This document shows positions 50,261 through 62,640 of a stretch of 64,000 nt of DNA, one piece after another (the first letter of the stretch is position 1; each line of letters opens with the position of its first letter). The stretch is from Sceloporus undulatus (Eukaryota; Chordata; Lepidosauria; Squamata; Phrynosomatidae). Position numbers and translations under genes: made by a program. The stretch is taken from positions 119,286,101-119,350,100 of the forward strand of contig NC_056527.1 in NCBI RefSeq assembly GCF_019175285.1. The letters are read 5' to 3'. A model generated the notes under the pieces. That model saw only the letters and a list, made by a program, of their open reading frames with translations. It did no database searches and had not been told where the DNA came from.

Positions 50261-50714
50261 TGAAGATGGGACGCTTGGCCGCCTACTCCCTCCTACGTTG
50301 CTCCTTAGAAACCTCACCCAGTCGCTCTTTTAAAACCCGTCTCCTCTTTTTCCTTTCCCTGTTCCCATCCCACACAAAGGCGACGGAAGCGCAGCTCTGG
50401 CGGTGACAGAGAGCGGTGGGCGCCAAACTGCGTGGCCGCGCAGCCAGAAGGCAGGCTTTGCCGAGCCGAGGACAGCGACAACTGCGTGTGGCGTGAGGCT
50501 GCTGTGACACAAGCAGCAGACAAGCGGTGGGCAGCCAGCCCCCTGAGGCTGTGGATGAATGCCCCTGCCTTCCAGTTGAGCGCTTCAGGGAAGCGGCTCT
50601 GCCGAAAGCCCTGGAAGAGCAGCAGCAACTTGGTTCCCGTGGGTCTGGCGGAGAGGGGAGCCAGCACAGGGCCCCTCCAGTCTGCCTTGGCCAGGCCCTC
50701 CTGGGATAACCCTG

Positions 50715-51120
50715 GGCCCAGTTCTGGGCAAAACAATTCAAGGAGGACGAGGAGGAGATGGAGCCATGTGTCCAGAGGAAGGGGGCTCAAATGGCCAAGG
50801 GCCTGGAAGCCATGAAGCCCTTTGAGGAGCGACTGGAGGGACGGGGGGCAGCCCTCTTTCAGGACTTGAAGGGACCTGGCTGGAAGCAGAGTCGCCAACA
50901 AGCCTCAGAGATGTCCCCCGAAGCTTTTAGCAAACCCCCGGAACTCCCCAATCTCTACGGTCGTTACTCAGCCAAAATCCCCGGAGAGAATCCCCCGGAG
51001 ATCGGCAGCCTTTCCATCCATTCCCTGCTGCTCCAGAGAACAGGAAACACAGAGCAATGGAGCCTGAGTCTCCTTCCTTGGAGGCCGGAGGGCCATCTGC
51101 CTCTTCAGGGGCTGCTTTAG
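50715..51120 (+). repeat. CR1 LINE fragment, sense, internally deleted
   Basis: 'CTGGGCAAAACAATTCAAGG', 'GGAGCCATGTGTCCAGAGGA' and 'CTGCTGCTCCAGAGAACAGG' match the CR1 copies at 33.7 and 52.9 kb. It is GC-rich and diverged, and stops before the usual ATTCTA end. Confidence 0.75.
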
Positions 51121-51499
51121 GGAGAGGTCTCTCCCAGCTCTGCCCCGCTGCGCCTGCCCCAGTGTCCCTGTCTGAGGGGCTGCTCCTTCCAAGGCCCTGC
51201 TGCTGTGGGAGAGCCAAGAGGGGCTCCCTTGGGGCAGCGGTGGCCTCGGAGGCCAGGCAGCTCTCCAGCCCTTGAGGCAGGCAGGCAGGAGCCAGTCTTG
51301 AGCCCCAGTTTCAGGGGAAAGGCAGGGGACATCTTCAACGTTCAAACAATAAACTATAGCAGACAACGAACTGAAAACGGTTCCCAAGGAACTCCACTCT
51401 GCACATGCTCTAGAAAGGCCTTTCATTGAGAAGAAGCCATAATACAGGGGGAGGGGACTGTCTGGCTTCACCGCCCCTTTTTCACATTAAGCAGCGTTG

Positions 51500-52160
51500 C
51501 TACTGGCCTAAAAACCCGTCAATCATTTCCCCCTCCTGTTGATTGGCTCGCCCCTTTGTCACTCAAACTGCCCCCTCGCCGCTCCTGCGGTACCTCGAGC
51601 TCTGATTGGCCTTTGGGTATTTCGCCTGCCAAAAGTAATAAGACCCGCTCAGCCGCCTCTGCTCTTTCAACCGTTGCCGCCATAAGCGCGGGAAGGCGCC
51701 ACCTTAGGCCTGATTGGTCGCAGGCCGTTCCGTCATTACCGAAAGTCCGTTCGCGAGAGCTGTGTTTGCTGCGATTCCGAGTGACGATTGGCTAAGAGTT
51801 CCACGCACCGCCTTCTTCCACTGGGCCGGACGAGGCGATTGGATGCGGCGTTTAAAGGCAGCCCCTCCCTTGCAGGCGATTGGTTGAAACCGACGCCAGT
51901 CTACACTCCACCAAGAAGTCATTCGCGAGACGCGAACGGATTGGAGGAAAAGGAGGAAGACCCTACTGTCTCCTCCTATGAGATTGGCTTCCGGGATCGG
52001 GTTTATCCAGCCTGGCTGCCGGCGATTGGCGGCCTCCTGCGTGGCCGCATCCTGATTGGTCGCGGCGGCGGCTCGAGGTCCGCCCACTCTGGCTGGGGTC
52101 TCGCTGCCTCTGCCTCGGAGCTTTTATTCGGGCAGCGGCTGCCGCAGCGCAACAAGCGGA
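51500..52160. promoter_or_regulatory. CpG-island promoter with ten ATTGG (inverted CCAAT) boxes
   Basis: ATTGG occurs at 51542, 51605, 51713, 51787, 51838, 51879, 51940, 51983, 52025 and 52055, all on the plus strand, with an eleventh at 52404 after exon 1. Most sit in (C/T/G)GATTGG(C/T) contexts, the form bound by NF-Y. Spacing is 30-108 bp. LRCH4 starts at 52161 on the plus strand and FBXO24 lies upstream on the minus strand, so a shared bidirectional promoter is likely. In human, LRCH4 and FBXO24 are also head to head. Confidence 0.75.
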
Positions 52161-52353
52161 ATGGCAGCGGGCGAGGGCGGGGCCGAGGCGGTGCCCCCGC
52201 CCTCCCCCTCCCAGCCGGGCCCCCTTCCGGGCCCCGAGCGCGCCTTGGAGGAAGCGGCGGCCTCGGGCAGCCTGACCCTGGCAGGGCGGCGGCTGAGGCA
52301 CTTCCCCGGAGGAGCCGCACGGCGCTGGGACCTCAGCGACACCACGCAAGCCG
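52161..52353 (+). CDS. LRCH4: LRCH4 exon 1 (gene continues beyond the window)
   Basis: LRCH4 is a leucine-rich-repeat, calponin-homology scaffold with a C-terminal membrane segment, implicated in Toll-like receptor signalling. Exon 1 encodes 64 residues from MAAGEGGAEAVPPPSPSQPG through ERALEEAAASGSLTLAGRRL to RHFPGGAARRWDLSDTTQA. It ends with a split codon before a GTGAGA donor. Human LRCH4 has ERALEEAVATGTLNLSNRRL and SYDLSDITQADLSRNRF, so the split codon would become Asp in exon 2. The start context (GCGGAATGG) has A/G at the key positions. The acidic/Pro-rich leader and the first LRR cap are visible. No later exon was found before position 64000. Confidence 0.9.
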
Positions 52354-52740
52354 GTGAGAGATCCCGCCCCGCCCCGCCCCGCCCCGTTTCCTAGCAACTT
52401 CGCATTGGCTCCGCCCACAAATAGGGCCCGCGCTCTCCCTCTTCCGCGTTTGACCTCGGCCCCGCCCCTTAAGGTTCCTTTGGCCACACCCTCCTCCCTA
52501 AGCGCCTCCCACCCTTTTGAAGTGAGCTTTTTTGATTGACTGGAGTGGAGAGAGGGTCGGGACCTTGGACTAGGTCTGGCTCGACCTTGTGTGTCCCTGT
52601 TTGTCTTCACAACGCCCCTGCGAGGTGGGCCAGGCTCACCAGTTGGGTCCTTCTTACTCAAGGGGTTGCCCCAGGGGCTTGCCTCACCTGCCAGGGGGCC
52701 AGGCAGGCAGGCAAGGTCTGTGATTTTTGGAGCCCTTCGG

Positions 52741-53424
52741 ATGAGGGACACCTGGCTTAAGAAGACTTCTACGTGCGAAAGGGATTTAGGCGGCCAAGTA
52801 GACCACAAGTTGAACATGAGTCAAGAGTGTGATGCGGCAGCTAACAAGGCCAATGCGATTCCAGGCTGCATCAATAAAAGAATAGTGTCCAGATCAAGGG
52901 AAGTAATCGTCCCACTTTGTTCTGCTCTGAGTCTAGTTCTGGGCAAACAGTTCAAAAAGGACATTGAGAAACTGGAGCCATGTGTCCAAAGGAGGGCGAC
53001 TAAAATGGTGAAGGGCCTGGAAACCATGAAGCCCTATGAAGAACGACTGAGGGAGATGGGGATGTTTATCCTGGAGAAGAGAAGGTTAAGAGGGGATATG
53101 ATAGAGCCCTGTTTAAATACTTGAAGGGATGCCAGATTGAGGAGGAAGTAAGCTTGTTTTCTTCTGCTCCAGAGAACAGGACACAATGGAGCATTGGATC
53201 CAAGCCCCAGGAAAAGAGATTCCAGCTCAACATTAGGAGGGACTTCCTGAGAGTAAGAGCAGTTTGACAGTGTAAGATGCTGCCTTTGAGTCTCCCTCCT
53301 TGGAGGCTGTCTTTAAGCAGAGGCTGGGTGGCCATCTGTCAATGGGGATGCTTTGATTGTGAAGAAGGGGCTTGGACTGGATCAGGGCCCTTCTTGGGCT
53401 CTCTTCCAACTCTAGGATTCTATG
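52741..53424 (+). mobile_element. 5'-truncated CR1 LINE, sense
   Basis: It begins in ORF2 ('GGGACACCTGGCTTAAGAAG'; DHKLNMSQECDAAANKANAI), includes [20 protein letters not shown], and ends 'CCAACTCTAGGATTCTATG'. It is the same subfamily as the 33.3 kb copy. A gap removes part of the PHLEYC block. It is inactive. Confidence 0.85.
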
Positions 53425-54884
53425 AAAAGGGCCTGTGCTGCCAACCTAGAGTTGGACGCAAGTAGAGCCATGTGCCGGCTCAGACCAAAAGGCCGCTGTG
53501 GGACGCTGGGCAACCAGGTGCCTGTTCAGGGAAGTCCACCGGTGGGATTTTGGGCCAGGAGTGCCCTTGCACCCGCGCTCCCCAGCCAGGGCTCCCACAA
53601 GGTGTACTGCCTCTGCTGCTGGAGGCTCCATTTGGCCCTCTTGACCAGTTGCCATCGATCCCCCCCCCCCCCAGCCCTGTGGATTTGGCTAACTTCCCCT
53701 CAACTAAAGCCACCCAGATTGGCACAGCTGTCAGTGGGGCTTGTGGTAAAAGATCCTACGATTCAACAATGTTGTTGTGCGATTTTTCTTACTTGAATAC
53801 TTGGATGCCTTGCTTTAAAAACCCCAGTGGAGTGGAGCATCACAGAAGCTGAAGCCGTCAGACCAAAAGGCCTAAAGGTCAACCGACGTTTCTTTGTATA
53901 ACAGAAAATGATATAAGCGCCTGTTCAGATAAATGTCTTTGTGCCAAAAAGAATACAGAGTCGGTGCCTGGCCAACCTTCTGTGGGAAGGCCCCCCAAAT
54001 GAGACTCTCCCCTCCATCCTGAGCCTTCCTCTGCTCTCTGCTTCAGCAAATGGCCCTGAGTTCAGGTGCAGCACCGCTCAAATTCTCCTCAGTCCATAGT
54101 TCTACTGATTGGACTCTTCTGATCCTGGCCATCTCAAACTGCAAGATCAGAACAGAGACAGGAAGCCCTTCCTTCTAGCCTTCCCTCTGAAGGGAGTCTC
54201 CCCAGCCCTCTGCACGTTTTGGCCCCCTCTTTCTGCACTCCTTCTGCCTCTGCTGGACCCTTTCCCAGAGCATCTACCATGTTCCCAGTGTGGTTGTGCC
54301 ACTGGTTTGCTTAGGGGCACCACGACACCAGTACTTTAAAACCCTTTCCTTGTTATGCCCTGAGTGGGATCCTTCCTTGGAGGCCTTTATACAGAATCTG
54401 GATGGCCATCTGTCAGGGGTACTTTGGTTATGATTTCTTGCATGGCAGAAAGGGTTGGACTGGATCAGGGCCCTTGGGTGGCCTTGCTTGTGCTCAGAAG
54501 GGTGACCACATTGTCACATCTGGAGAGTTTTTAAAGACACAATGCAAAGCTCTTCTCAGAGTAGGGGCTGTGAAACACAATGCTTTGGTTACTGTCCTTC
54601 TATATAAAGGAGTCCAGCACCAGTGGGCCTTACTGGTCAGGTTGTGTCCCTCGGGTCAGAGGCTGTTTCCTTTGGGCTCATCCAGGCCTCGGCACACTTC
54701 AGAGATGGATTTGTCAGACGTTCTGGCTGCTTTGAGCTTTCTCCTGCATGTCTGCTCAGCCTACATGAAGAAGGAGAAGGCGGTTTCCATGACAAAGTAA
54801 AACTGCCATTGAGAGGCAGCTGCTCAGGGCTGTTGCCTCCACTGAGGAAGGGGACCATCAGGCTGAGCCCCCTCCTCAGGGGCA

Positions 54885-55420
54885 GGGTCTCCAGCTAGAG
54901 CAGCCCTGGCAGCAGGTAGGTGCCCAGCCTCCTTTTGAAGAGAGCCAGTGGAAGAGGTCCCATCATCCCTCTTGGCAGCAGGGACCATTGCCCAACCCCT
55001 CCGACTGTCCTTTTAACGTTCTGTTGAAAACTACCCTCCTGTAACTTCAAACCCTTAAACCCAGTCCTACCTTCTGGGGCAGCAGAGAATAAATCTGTCC
55101 CCAGTTCTCTCTGTGGCAGCACCTGAGGTATTTAAAGAGGGCCACCATGTCACCCCTCAGTCTTCTTTTCACCAGGCTGAACATGCCCAGTTCCTTCAAC
55201 TTTTCCCCATATGATTGGCTCTCCATACATCTTATCCTCCTTGTTGCTCTCCTCTGAATCCGCTCCAACCTCTCTCTCTCCTTCTTAAAATGAGGCACCC
55301 AAAATGAGATGCAGGACTTCGGGTGAGGCTTGACCAGGCTCCTCAGGGTTTCATCCTCAGGATGCTCTGGGTGATGAGTGCGGGGGAAGACAGAACCTCT
55401 CCTGGAAGGGAAGACTTTAA
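54885..55420 (-). mobile_element. CR1 LINE fragment of an older subfamily, antisense
   Basis: On the minus strand: 'AGTTGAAGGAACTGGGCATG', [20 protein letters not shown], then 'GGCAGCAGAGAATAAATC' read on the plus strand. The 3' wording differs from the ATTCTA subfamily, so it is a separate and older group. Confidence 0.75.
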
Positions 55421-55999
55421 ACATCTTCTGGATGTTTGTGTGTGGAAGTGAGGAGCCAGGATCGAGGCAGCTGTGCTTTGGTTGAAGGGGAAAGGGAGGG
55501 GAAACAAGTGCAACTTCCTGTTTCTCGCCTTCCTGTCTTCACAGTGATCTGGACACTGCCTTCTGCTTGAGTTCCCAAGGAGCCACAGGCCCCAACACTG
55601 CTGCCACCACCACAGCCCTGGCAACAGAACCAGACAGATGGTGATTTGGGTGGCAGGGATTTATAGTGCGGTGCTGGGTGCTCAGAAATTGAGGGCTGAG
55701 CCCTCCTGCTGGGTTGCTGGAATTAGTAGAAATGTCTGTGGTTTGGATGTGGGGTTGAGCCCACCCTCACGCACCCCTGCCATCAAGAGGATCTGCCGGA
55801 GCAGCTCTTTCTTTTCCTTTGAGGGCGAGGTTTTGTTTTCTTCCGCCTCTTTCTGCTGAGGAAATGGGTGTAGAGGCTTGTGTCTGTAAGAGATCTCTGT
55901 CTTATACTGACATGGTTCTTGCTGGCAAAAACTGGAGCAAAATGGAGGTGTTGAGGAGAGACTCCTTCCAAAACTCCCAGCTTCTGCTCATTTTGGATC

Positions 56000-57880
56000 T
56001 CATAGAATCATAGAGTTGGAAGAGACCCCAAGAATGGCCCTGATCCAGTCCAGCCCCTTCTTCTGCCATGCAGGAAATCCAGATCAAAGCATCCCCATTG
56101 ACAGATGGCCATCCAGCCTCCCTTTGAAGACCTCCAAGGAGGGAGACTCCACTACACTCCGAGGAAGGAGTTTGTTCCACTGTCGAACAGCCTTTACTGT
56201 CAGGCCTCCTAATGTTGAGTTGGAATCTCTTTTCCTGCAGCTTGGATCCATTGTTCCTGGTCCTGTTCTCTGGAGCAGCAGAAAACAAGCTTGTTCCATC
56301 TTTAATATGACACCCCTTCAAATATTTAAACAGGGCTATTATCATATCACCTCTTAACCTTCTCTTCTCCAGGCTAAACATCCCCAGCTCCCTAAGTCGT
56401 TCCTCATAGGGATTCATGGCTTCCAGACCCTTCACCATTTTAGTCTCCCTCCTTTGGACACATGGCTCCAGTTTCTCAATGTCCTTTTTGAATGGTTTTG
56501 CCCAGAACTGGACACAATATTATTCCAGGTGGGGCCTGACCAAAGCAGAATAGAGTGGCACTATGACTTCCCTTGATCTAGATACTATACTTTTACCTTT
56601 TTAGCTGCTGCGTCACACTGTTGACTCATGTTCAACTTGTGGTCTACTAAGACTCCTAGATCCCTTTCACACGTAGAAGTCTCTCATTCAGCCAGGTGTC
56701 CCCCATAATCCTATATCTGTGCTTTTCGTTTTTCCTCCCTAAGTGCAGTACCTTACATTTCTCCGTGTTGAATCTTATTTTGTTAGCTGTGGCCCAGCTT
56801 TCTAGTCTGTTCAGGTCATTTTGAATCTTGATCCTGTCCTTTGGAGTATTAGCTACTCCTCCTAATTTGGTGTCATCTGCAAATTTGATAAGTATGCCCC
56901 CAATTCTGTCCTCCAAGTCATTGATAAAGATATTGAATAGCAGACTGGGCCCAGGACAGAGCCCCACTGGACACCTCACTGGTCACTTCTCTCCAAGGTG
57001 AAAAGGAGCCATTGCTGACCATCCTTTGGGTTCGACCGGTCAACCAGTTACAAATCCCCTTAACAGTTGCCTTGTCTAGCCCACATTTTACAAGCTTGTT
57101 TGCAAGAATATCATGGGGAACTTTGTCAAAGGCCTTAGTGAAATCAAGATCTACTACATCCACAGCATTCCCTTCATCTACCAAGTTGGTAATTTTATCA
57201 AAGAAAGAGATTAGATTTGTCTGGCATGACTTCTTTCTCTGAAACCCATGTTGACTTTTTGTGATGATGGCATTGCCTTCTAGATGTTCACAGACTCTCT
57301 GTTTAATGATCTGCTCCAGAATCTTTCCTGGGATGGATCTCAGACTAACTGGACGATAATTGTTGGGATCCTCTTTCTTCCCCTTTTTGAAGAAGGGAAC
57401 AACATTTGCCCTCCTCCAGTCGGCTGGGATCTCTCCTGTTCTCCAGGAGTCCTCAAAGACTATTATTGCCAATGGCTCCGATATGACATTTGCCAGTTCT
57501 TTTAGTACCCTTGGATGTAGTTCATCTGGTCCTGGAGACTTAAATTCATTTAGATTAACAAGGTGTTCCTCTACTATCTCTTTACTTATTCTGTGCTGAA
57601 ATCCCCCTATTCTGTCCTCTGTTCCATTATCCTCAGGTTGAGCTCCCTTTGCCTTTTCTGAGAAGACTGAGGGAAAGAAGGTCTTGAGTAACTCTGCCTT
57701 TTCTCTGTCTTCTGATAGCATTTTGCCATCTTCTCCATTCAGTGGCCCTACTGTTTCCTCCTTCTTCCTTTTGCTGAGGACATATCCAAAAAAGCCCTTT
57801 TTGTTGTTTTTAACCTCTCTAGCAAGCCTGAGTTCATTCTGCGCTTTAGCTTTTCTGACTTTATCCCTACATGTGCTCCG
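56000..57880 (-). mobile_element. Longest CR1 LINE copy: reverse transcriptase to 3' end, antisense
   Basis: The ORF2 part reads VKNNKKGFFGYV, NLNEFKSPGPDELHPRVLKE, NNYRPVSL, QHGFQRKKSCQTNLISFFDK and DLDFTKAFDKVPHD. After a frame change near 56950 it continues FNIFINDLEDRIGGILIKFA with an intact FADD box, then the C-terminal block and CR1 3' end, finishing at 'CATAGAATCATAGAGTTGGA' near 56001. It lacks the endonuclease and ORF1 (5' truncation) and has at least two frame breaks. Confidence 0.9.
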
Positions 57881-58519
57881 GTCCGGTGCTGGATATCCGA
57901 GGAGCTTGGCAGCTCCCCTTGTATCCTGACACTGGGTAAGGAGGTAGCTAGAGGGAGTGCTTTCTTCCTGGCCCTCTCTCTCTCTTCCTCTGAACTTATT
58001 GGTTAAGTGGAGTTGTCTAATTTTAAGTGTGTGACCTTTGAAGCCGTAACAATCTGAAGGGAGACCAGGCTAGAGCCTGACTTCTGTGTGTGTGTGTGAA
58101 AGAGAGAGAAATAAGAGAAAATGAGAGAGAGGTGCATTGCTTCCTGTGCTCCTTTGCATATGTTCCTTGCAGTTTTGGGCAGTTCTGCAAACTCTGAGAA
58201 CAAGGTGGCAGGGGTGCCACCATAGATAGCCAACTTCTCTCCTCCTCTTCTTTGGTGCCACAGGCATTTGGGGCTCGGATGCCTCAGTTATCTGCTTATC
58301 TGTGGTTGCCTTGGGGGGGAAGATGCTGTCAGGCTTTTGAGGCCATAGAGGGCCAGATCCTTCTCCCTGGGGAGGGCCAAGGGAAGGCAGCTGAGGCTGT
58401 GTGGCTTTGTTTCTTCTAGAAGCCCAAGTCAGGCTGTCTTGCTGGCTACTAGGAGGCCTGCCCTCGACCACTGCTCCATGGATGTGGAGTTGCTGCGTTC
58501 TCTGCATCCCCCCCCAATG

Positions 58520-58760
58520 CTTAGAAAACCAGGGACCCATCTCAGCCAGCATCCTGTTTCTCATAGCTGCAGGCCAGCCAAATGCTTCCAGGAATCCCAC
58601 AAGGAAGACACTGATGTTGCACACACACATGGCCCAGCCCAGCCCCTGGTTCCCTCTTGAGAGTGAATAGCCATTAACAGTCTCCTCTTCTTCTGTTAAA
58701 GCTGTCTCAGCCAAAGCCTGCATCTTGTGGCAGCGAATTCCACAGGGTAATCAGTGTGCC
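58520..58760. repeat. Interspersed retroposon fragment, related to 37.5 kb block
   Basis: 'CATCTCAGCCAGCATCCTGT' and 'CCACAAGGAAGACAC', then after a break 'GTGGCAGCGAATTCCACAGG', match one repeat family. It is split by about 70 bp of other sequence. Confidence 0.5.
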
Positions 58761-61700
58761 CTATTATTCTATTGTATTGTTGTTCACTTAGGTGCAGTTC
58801 CCTTTTGGCCCAGCTCAGGTGTTTTGAGGGGAATGGCTTCCACCTTCATTGATGCTCTCAGAAACGCAGCCTCTCCCTTCATCCTCATTCAGCGCCTGCA
58901 GAAGCCTGCCTAGCCCTCTGCTCTTTTCAGGTAGATGCAAGCAGCATGGGAGAATTGTGCAGCTCCTGCCAGTCGAGTCTTGTCCTATAGTTTTTGCTGC
59001 AGCCATGCTATGCTTACTTCCCTCTGACAAGGTATAGTCATGTTTATGTTTCCTCAGAAGCAAACTACATTGAGTCCCATGGGGCTCAGTGTGTGTGGGA
59101 CTGCAGCCTTAATTTCCTTTTATAGGAAATCTCTACTTCTCTACTCTTGCAGGTGAGAGGCAGGAGCAGTGGGTTGCTTTGTTACATTGGAAAAGTTGGG
59201 AGCTAAGGCTTCCAGGTTTTGAGGCGTGGGGTAGAGGATCAGATCAGGGGTGTACTTCCGATCCTGTTCTTGGCTCTCTTACATGATCTAACATGCAACC
59301 CATCTTTCTGTCCTTCTAGAACCCAGGTTAGAAATGGTGCACTCAACATATAGGGGCTTGAGCATCAAACCAGCACCTGAACCCCCAGACCTAAATCGGC
59401 ATAGCTTGGCTCTTTTCTTTTCTGCTCACTGAGGTTAGATCTGGTGGTCTCAGGTGGAAGAACAGGGGCAGCCATTCATTCTGGTTTCTCAATTTGTGGT
59501 GAGGTGTGATGGGTATAAACCGAGGTGTACGTATCTATGGGAAACCGTAGTTTCTGGTTCTAGCCGTTTGGAATTTCTGGCTTGTCAGTTCTTATGTTGG
59601 AAAGTTGTGCTAACTTTTTTAGTTCATGAGACTTTTTTAGCGTTCCTTCCAACTTCCTGCCACGCAGTGTCTCCATGAACCGGGGGGGGGGGCATTTCCA
59701 CCTCTTGGATCCTTCTTATTGGCCCAGTTGAGTTTCCATGAAAGCGATGCAGTTTGCCATCTCTCCTGTTCTGTCTTAGAGCTTGAGCTGGCAGCATCTT
59801 TCAAGGCTGGGCGCAGGCAGCTCATGCAGACAGATCTTGCTGGAGGTGACTCTCCCATGGAAAAAGTGACTGGAGACTGTTCCAGACTGAGATGTGGAGT
59901 CCAGCCCCTCTTTGCATACCTTACTTAGCTGTTGATTAGCCTGCCGTGGCACATTCCTGCAGAGGAGGCCTGCTTTGTTTAATCCCTCCAGTGAAACCAA
60001 GCTGTAAAGCAGCAGTTTATAGGCAGAGACTTTTTATGAAATCTGGGATCCTTGTCAAATTTCTGGGGGCCCATGTTTCTTACATGCATGGCTGGGAAAG
60101 GGCCCCCCTCCTGGTATTTGGGCACTGTGTGGATGGTGTACACCTGCATTCAAACAGAGAGGAAAAAGAGCTGGTGTGGATTTGCAAAGGCAAACCATAG
60201 CTTTATTTTTTCCCCCTTACCCTTCTGTTTCTGTTTTTTGTATATGTACATGTATGTATTGGTCTCCTGATGCTCAGAACCTAAGGGCCATTTTTTACAT
60301 ATTGATGGCACTGACTTATTGGGAGAGCAGGGCAGCAGTTTGCGCTTGAATTGTGTTTCCCACATTTCATCATTTCTTCTCCTGTTGGTTTGAGTAAAGT
60401 GCTGGAGGGGAAAGATGGCCAGCCTGTTGCCCAGCTGCACTGTTGATACACCGGTTCCTTGGAGCAGATTTGGCATGGCCCAAGCATATTTTCAGAACAG
60501 TGTAAGTTGCTCCTGAGGATGACCTTTGGGGTGGGGGAGACATTGCCTGGAGACGCATACAAGGCCTTGCGCCCCCCCCCCCCCCCCAGAGCTGGGTTTC
60601 AGAGCAGGAACTCAGGCTGGTAGTTTTGGTCTCCCCACCCTCCCCCTCCAGTCTCTTTTAATTGTACTGCTGTCTGTAAAAAGTTTGTTTTCTCTGCTGT
60701 CTGAATCTCCCAGAGAGGTGTTATTAATTCTCTTAGACATTTCTGTGCCCAGAGCACAAAGGGAAAGTGTGTGTGTGTGTAAGAGATGAGGAGAGGGAGA
60801 GGCTGTCCTTGCACACAGCAAACCATGGGCTGTCTGAGCTAATCAGTGCCACGCTGCTGGGGACTATGTCACACCATAGAAGAGGCCCTCGTCCAGAGTT
60901 CTGCATCTTGCAGAGGAAGGAGTGTTTTGAGATGGCCACAGACCCACTTACAAAGCCACCTGGAAGTGTTACTGGATGGAGGAATTGACCACTGGCTTCA
61001 TCATATTTGTTTGCTTCTTTTTAGTGCCCCTGTCTTCTAGGTCTGAAGCTCATTCTTCCTTGCTCCTGGCGATCCACCTGCTAGCTCAAGCCTTTCAGAT
61101 CAGAACAAGCTGCAGGTGTAAAATCATGGCAGGGTTTTGAACTGTTCTTTGTGGGAAGCCTCCGTGTTTAGCCTGGGCGAGGGAGAGTGTTCATCCCCAT
61201 GTGCTGTCAGTCCCGGAATAGCCTTTCACTTTGTGGCTGAGGGAGTGTGCCTGCTCCAAGGCCTGGTGGCCAGTGATGGCTCCAGGAAGGCATTAGCGTT
61301 AAGGACAGCTGCACTGAGTGGCTTGGAAGGGGTGATATGAGCCAGTATTTGTATTTATGGTCATCTTTGCAGGCTCTTGAGATGCAAAAAAGCCTATGAA
61401 GCTGGTAGTCCTAACTAGCAGTCCATGCTCTGGGTGAACTGCATCGGGAGGGAACTGTGACCTTGCAGTGGGATGCATCTGATTTTGGGGGACAGAGGTG
61501 CCTGGGTACACTGGAGACCCACAGTGAGGTCTTGAGGAGGTGGCAGTGGATGGCTGGCATCTAGATAGCTTTTTAGCCCAGGAAAGAAAGAAAGCAAGCC
61601 TCCTCTCTTCACCATCTGCACTGTTTGTGGCTCCAAACTGACCAGGACCTTTTTCCCCTCCAGGAACCTGATCTCCTCCAGGGCCTGGCTCGCATTAAAG

Positions 61701-62454
61701 GGAAAGAGGAGGGACTCGCCAGAAGAGCAGGAAGGGAAGACGAAGGAAGGAAGGAAGGAAGGTCCTCCTGCTTTCTGTCTCTCTCTCTCTTTGTCTCCTT
61801 CCTTGCAGACCATTCTTCTTTGGACCCCTGGCCCAAAATGTCTAACCAGAGAGGTCTTTCTGATCATGGGCAGAGGCGACATGGTGGGGGGCTACCATTC
61901 CCCTCCACCCACTGCTTGCTAAACTGAGACGCCACCCCCTCCCCAGCCAAGCAAGACAATAGAGGCAGCCACCAGTGGGAAGCAGTTTTTCGGCTTTTGT
62001 TAGCTGCAGGCAGCAGCTGTCCTTCTCATTCTGGCAGGTGGGTGGACGCGGGATGACGGCAAACTTCAGAAACAGCCCCCCTCCTGCCAGCGCCACCAGT
62101 CTGCAAACTCCAGGGCAAGCAGGAGGGCTCTGGTTTAGGTGCGGTTGTCACGCCAGCTTTCTCTTGAATGAAAAGTAGAAGGCAGTCGGGACAGGAGAAG
62201 GAGATTGGAGAGGGAGCAGCCTTGTGCTGGGCTAGAGGAGGGGGCCAGGCAGGGCAAGACCCCCACCACCATGGAAGAAGGCTTGGCAGATGTGGGACTT
62301 GGAGCCTAAGGAGGAATACCCACCCCTTCTTTCCATCTTTTATTCTCTTGCTGTAGGGGTAGCTGGATAGAAAGCCAGTTTGAAAAGTTTGAACTGTAGC
62401 TCCCAGAATCCCCTAGCAGGCATCTGACAGAGGCATCCTCTAAGAATGGAGACT

Positions 62455-62640
62455 AAATACAGTCCCCCCTCCTACTTGCGGATCTGAGATCCATGACCTC
62501 GACTGTGTGCGGAGGGGCGATCGCCTTTATTTCTAACAGCACCCTATTTGAGGCTTGAATACACATGAACCTCCGTTTTTGTGGGGGGAGGGGGTCCGGA
62601 GTGCATCCTCCGTGCAAATGGAGGGCCAGCTGTAAAATCT
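62455..62640. mobile_element. Tigger-like element, diverged
   Basis: 'ATACAGTCCCCCCTCCTACT' and 'TGCAAATGGAGGGCCAGCTG' resemble the terminal repeats of the 34.85 kb element. The interior 'GCGGATCTGAGATCCATGAC' is only loosely similar. Confidence 0.45.

Larger units (their letters stand above)
47867..51500. other. Upstream FBXO24 region, repeat-bearing
   Basis: If the FBXO24 transcript starts in the CpG island at 51.5-52.2 kb, this is its first intron. It contains a 5S-derived SINE, a RTE-like LINE remnant and CR1 pieces. The interval 48670-49330 shows no recognised element. Confidence 0.45.

Noticed and set aside
50314-50901. 195-codon minus-strand open frame
   Set aside because: It overlaps an antisense CR1 segment and shows no family motif or splice logic.
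58070-58723. 217-codon minus-strand open frame in LRCH4 intron 1
   Set aside because: Its start lies in a recognised retroposon block and its end in a GT/GA simple repeat. No domain is visible.
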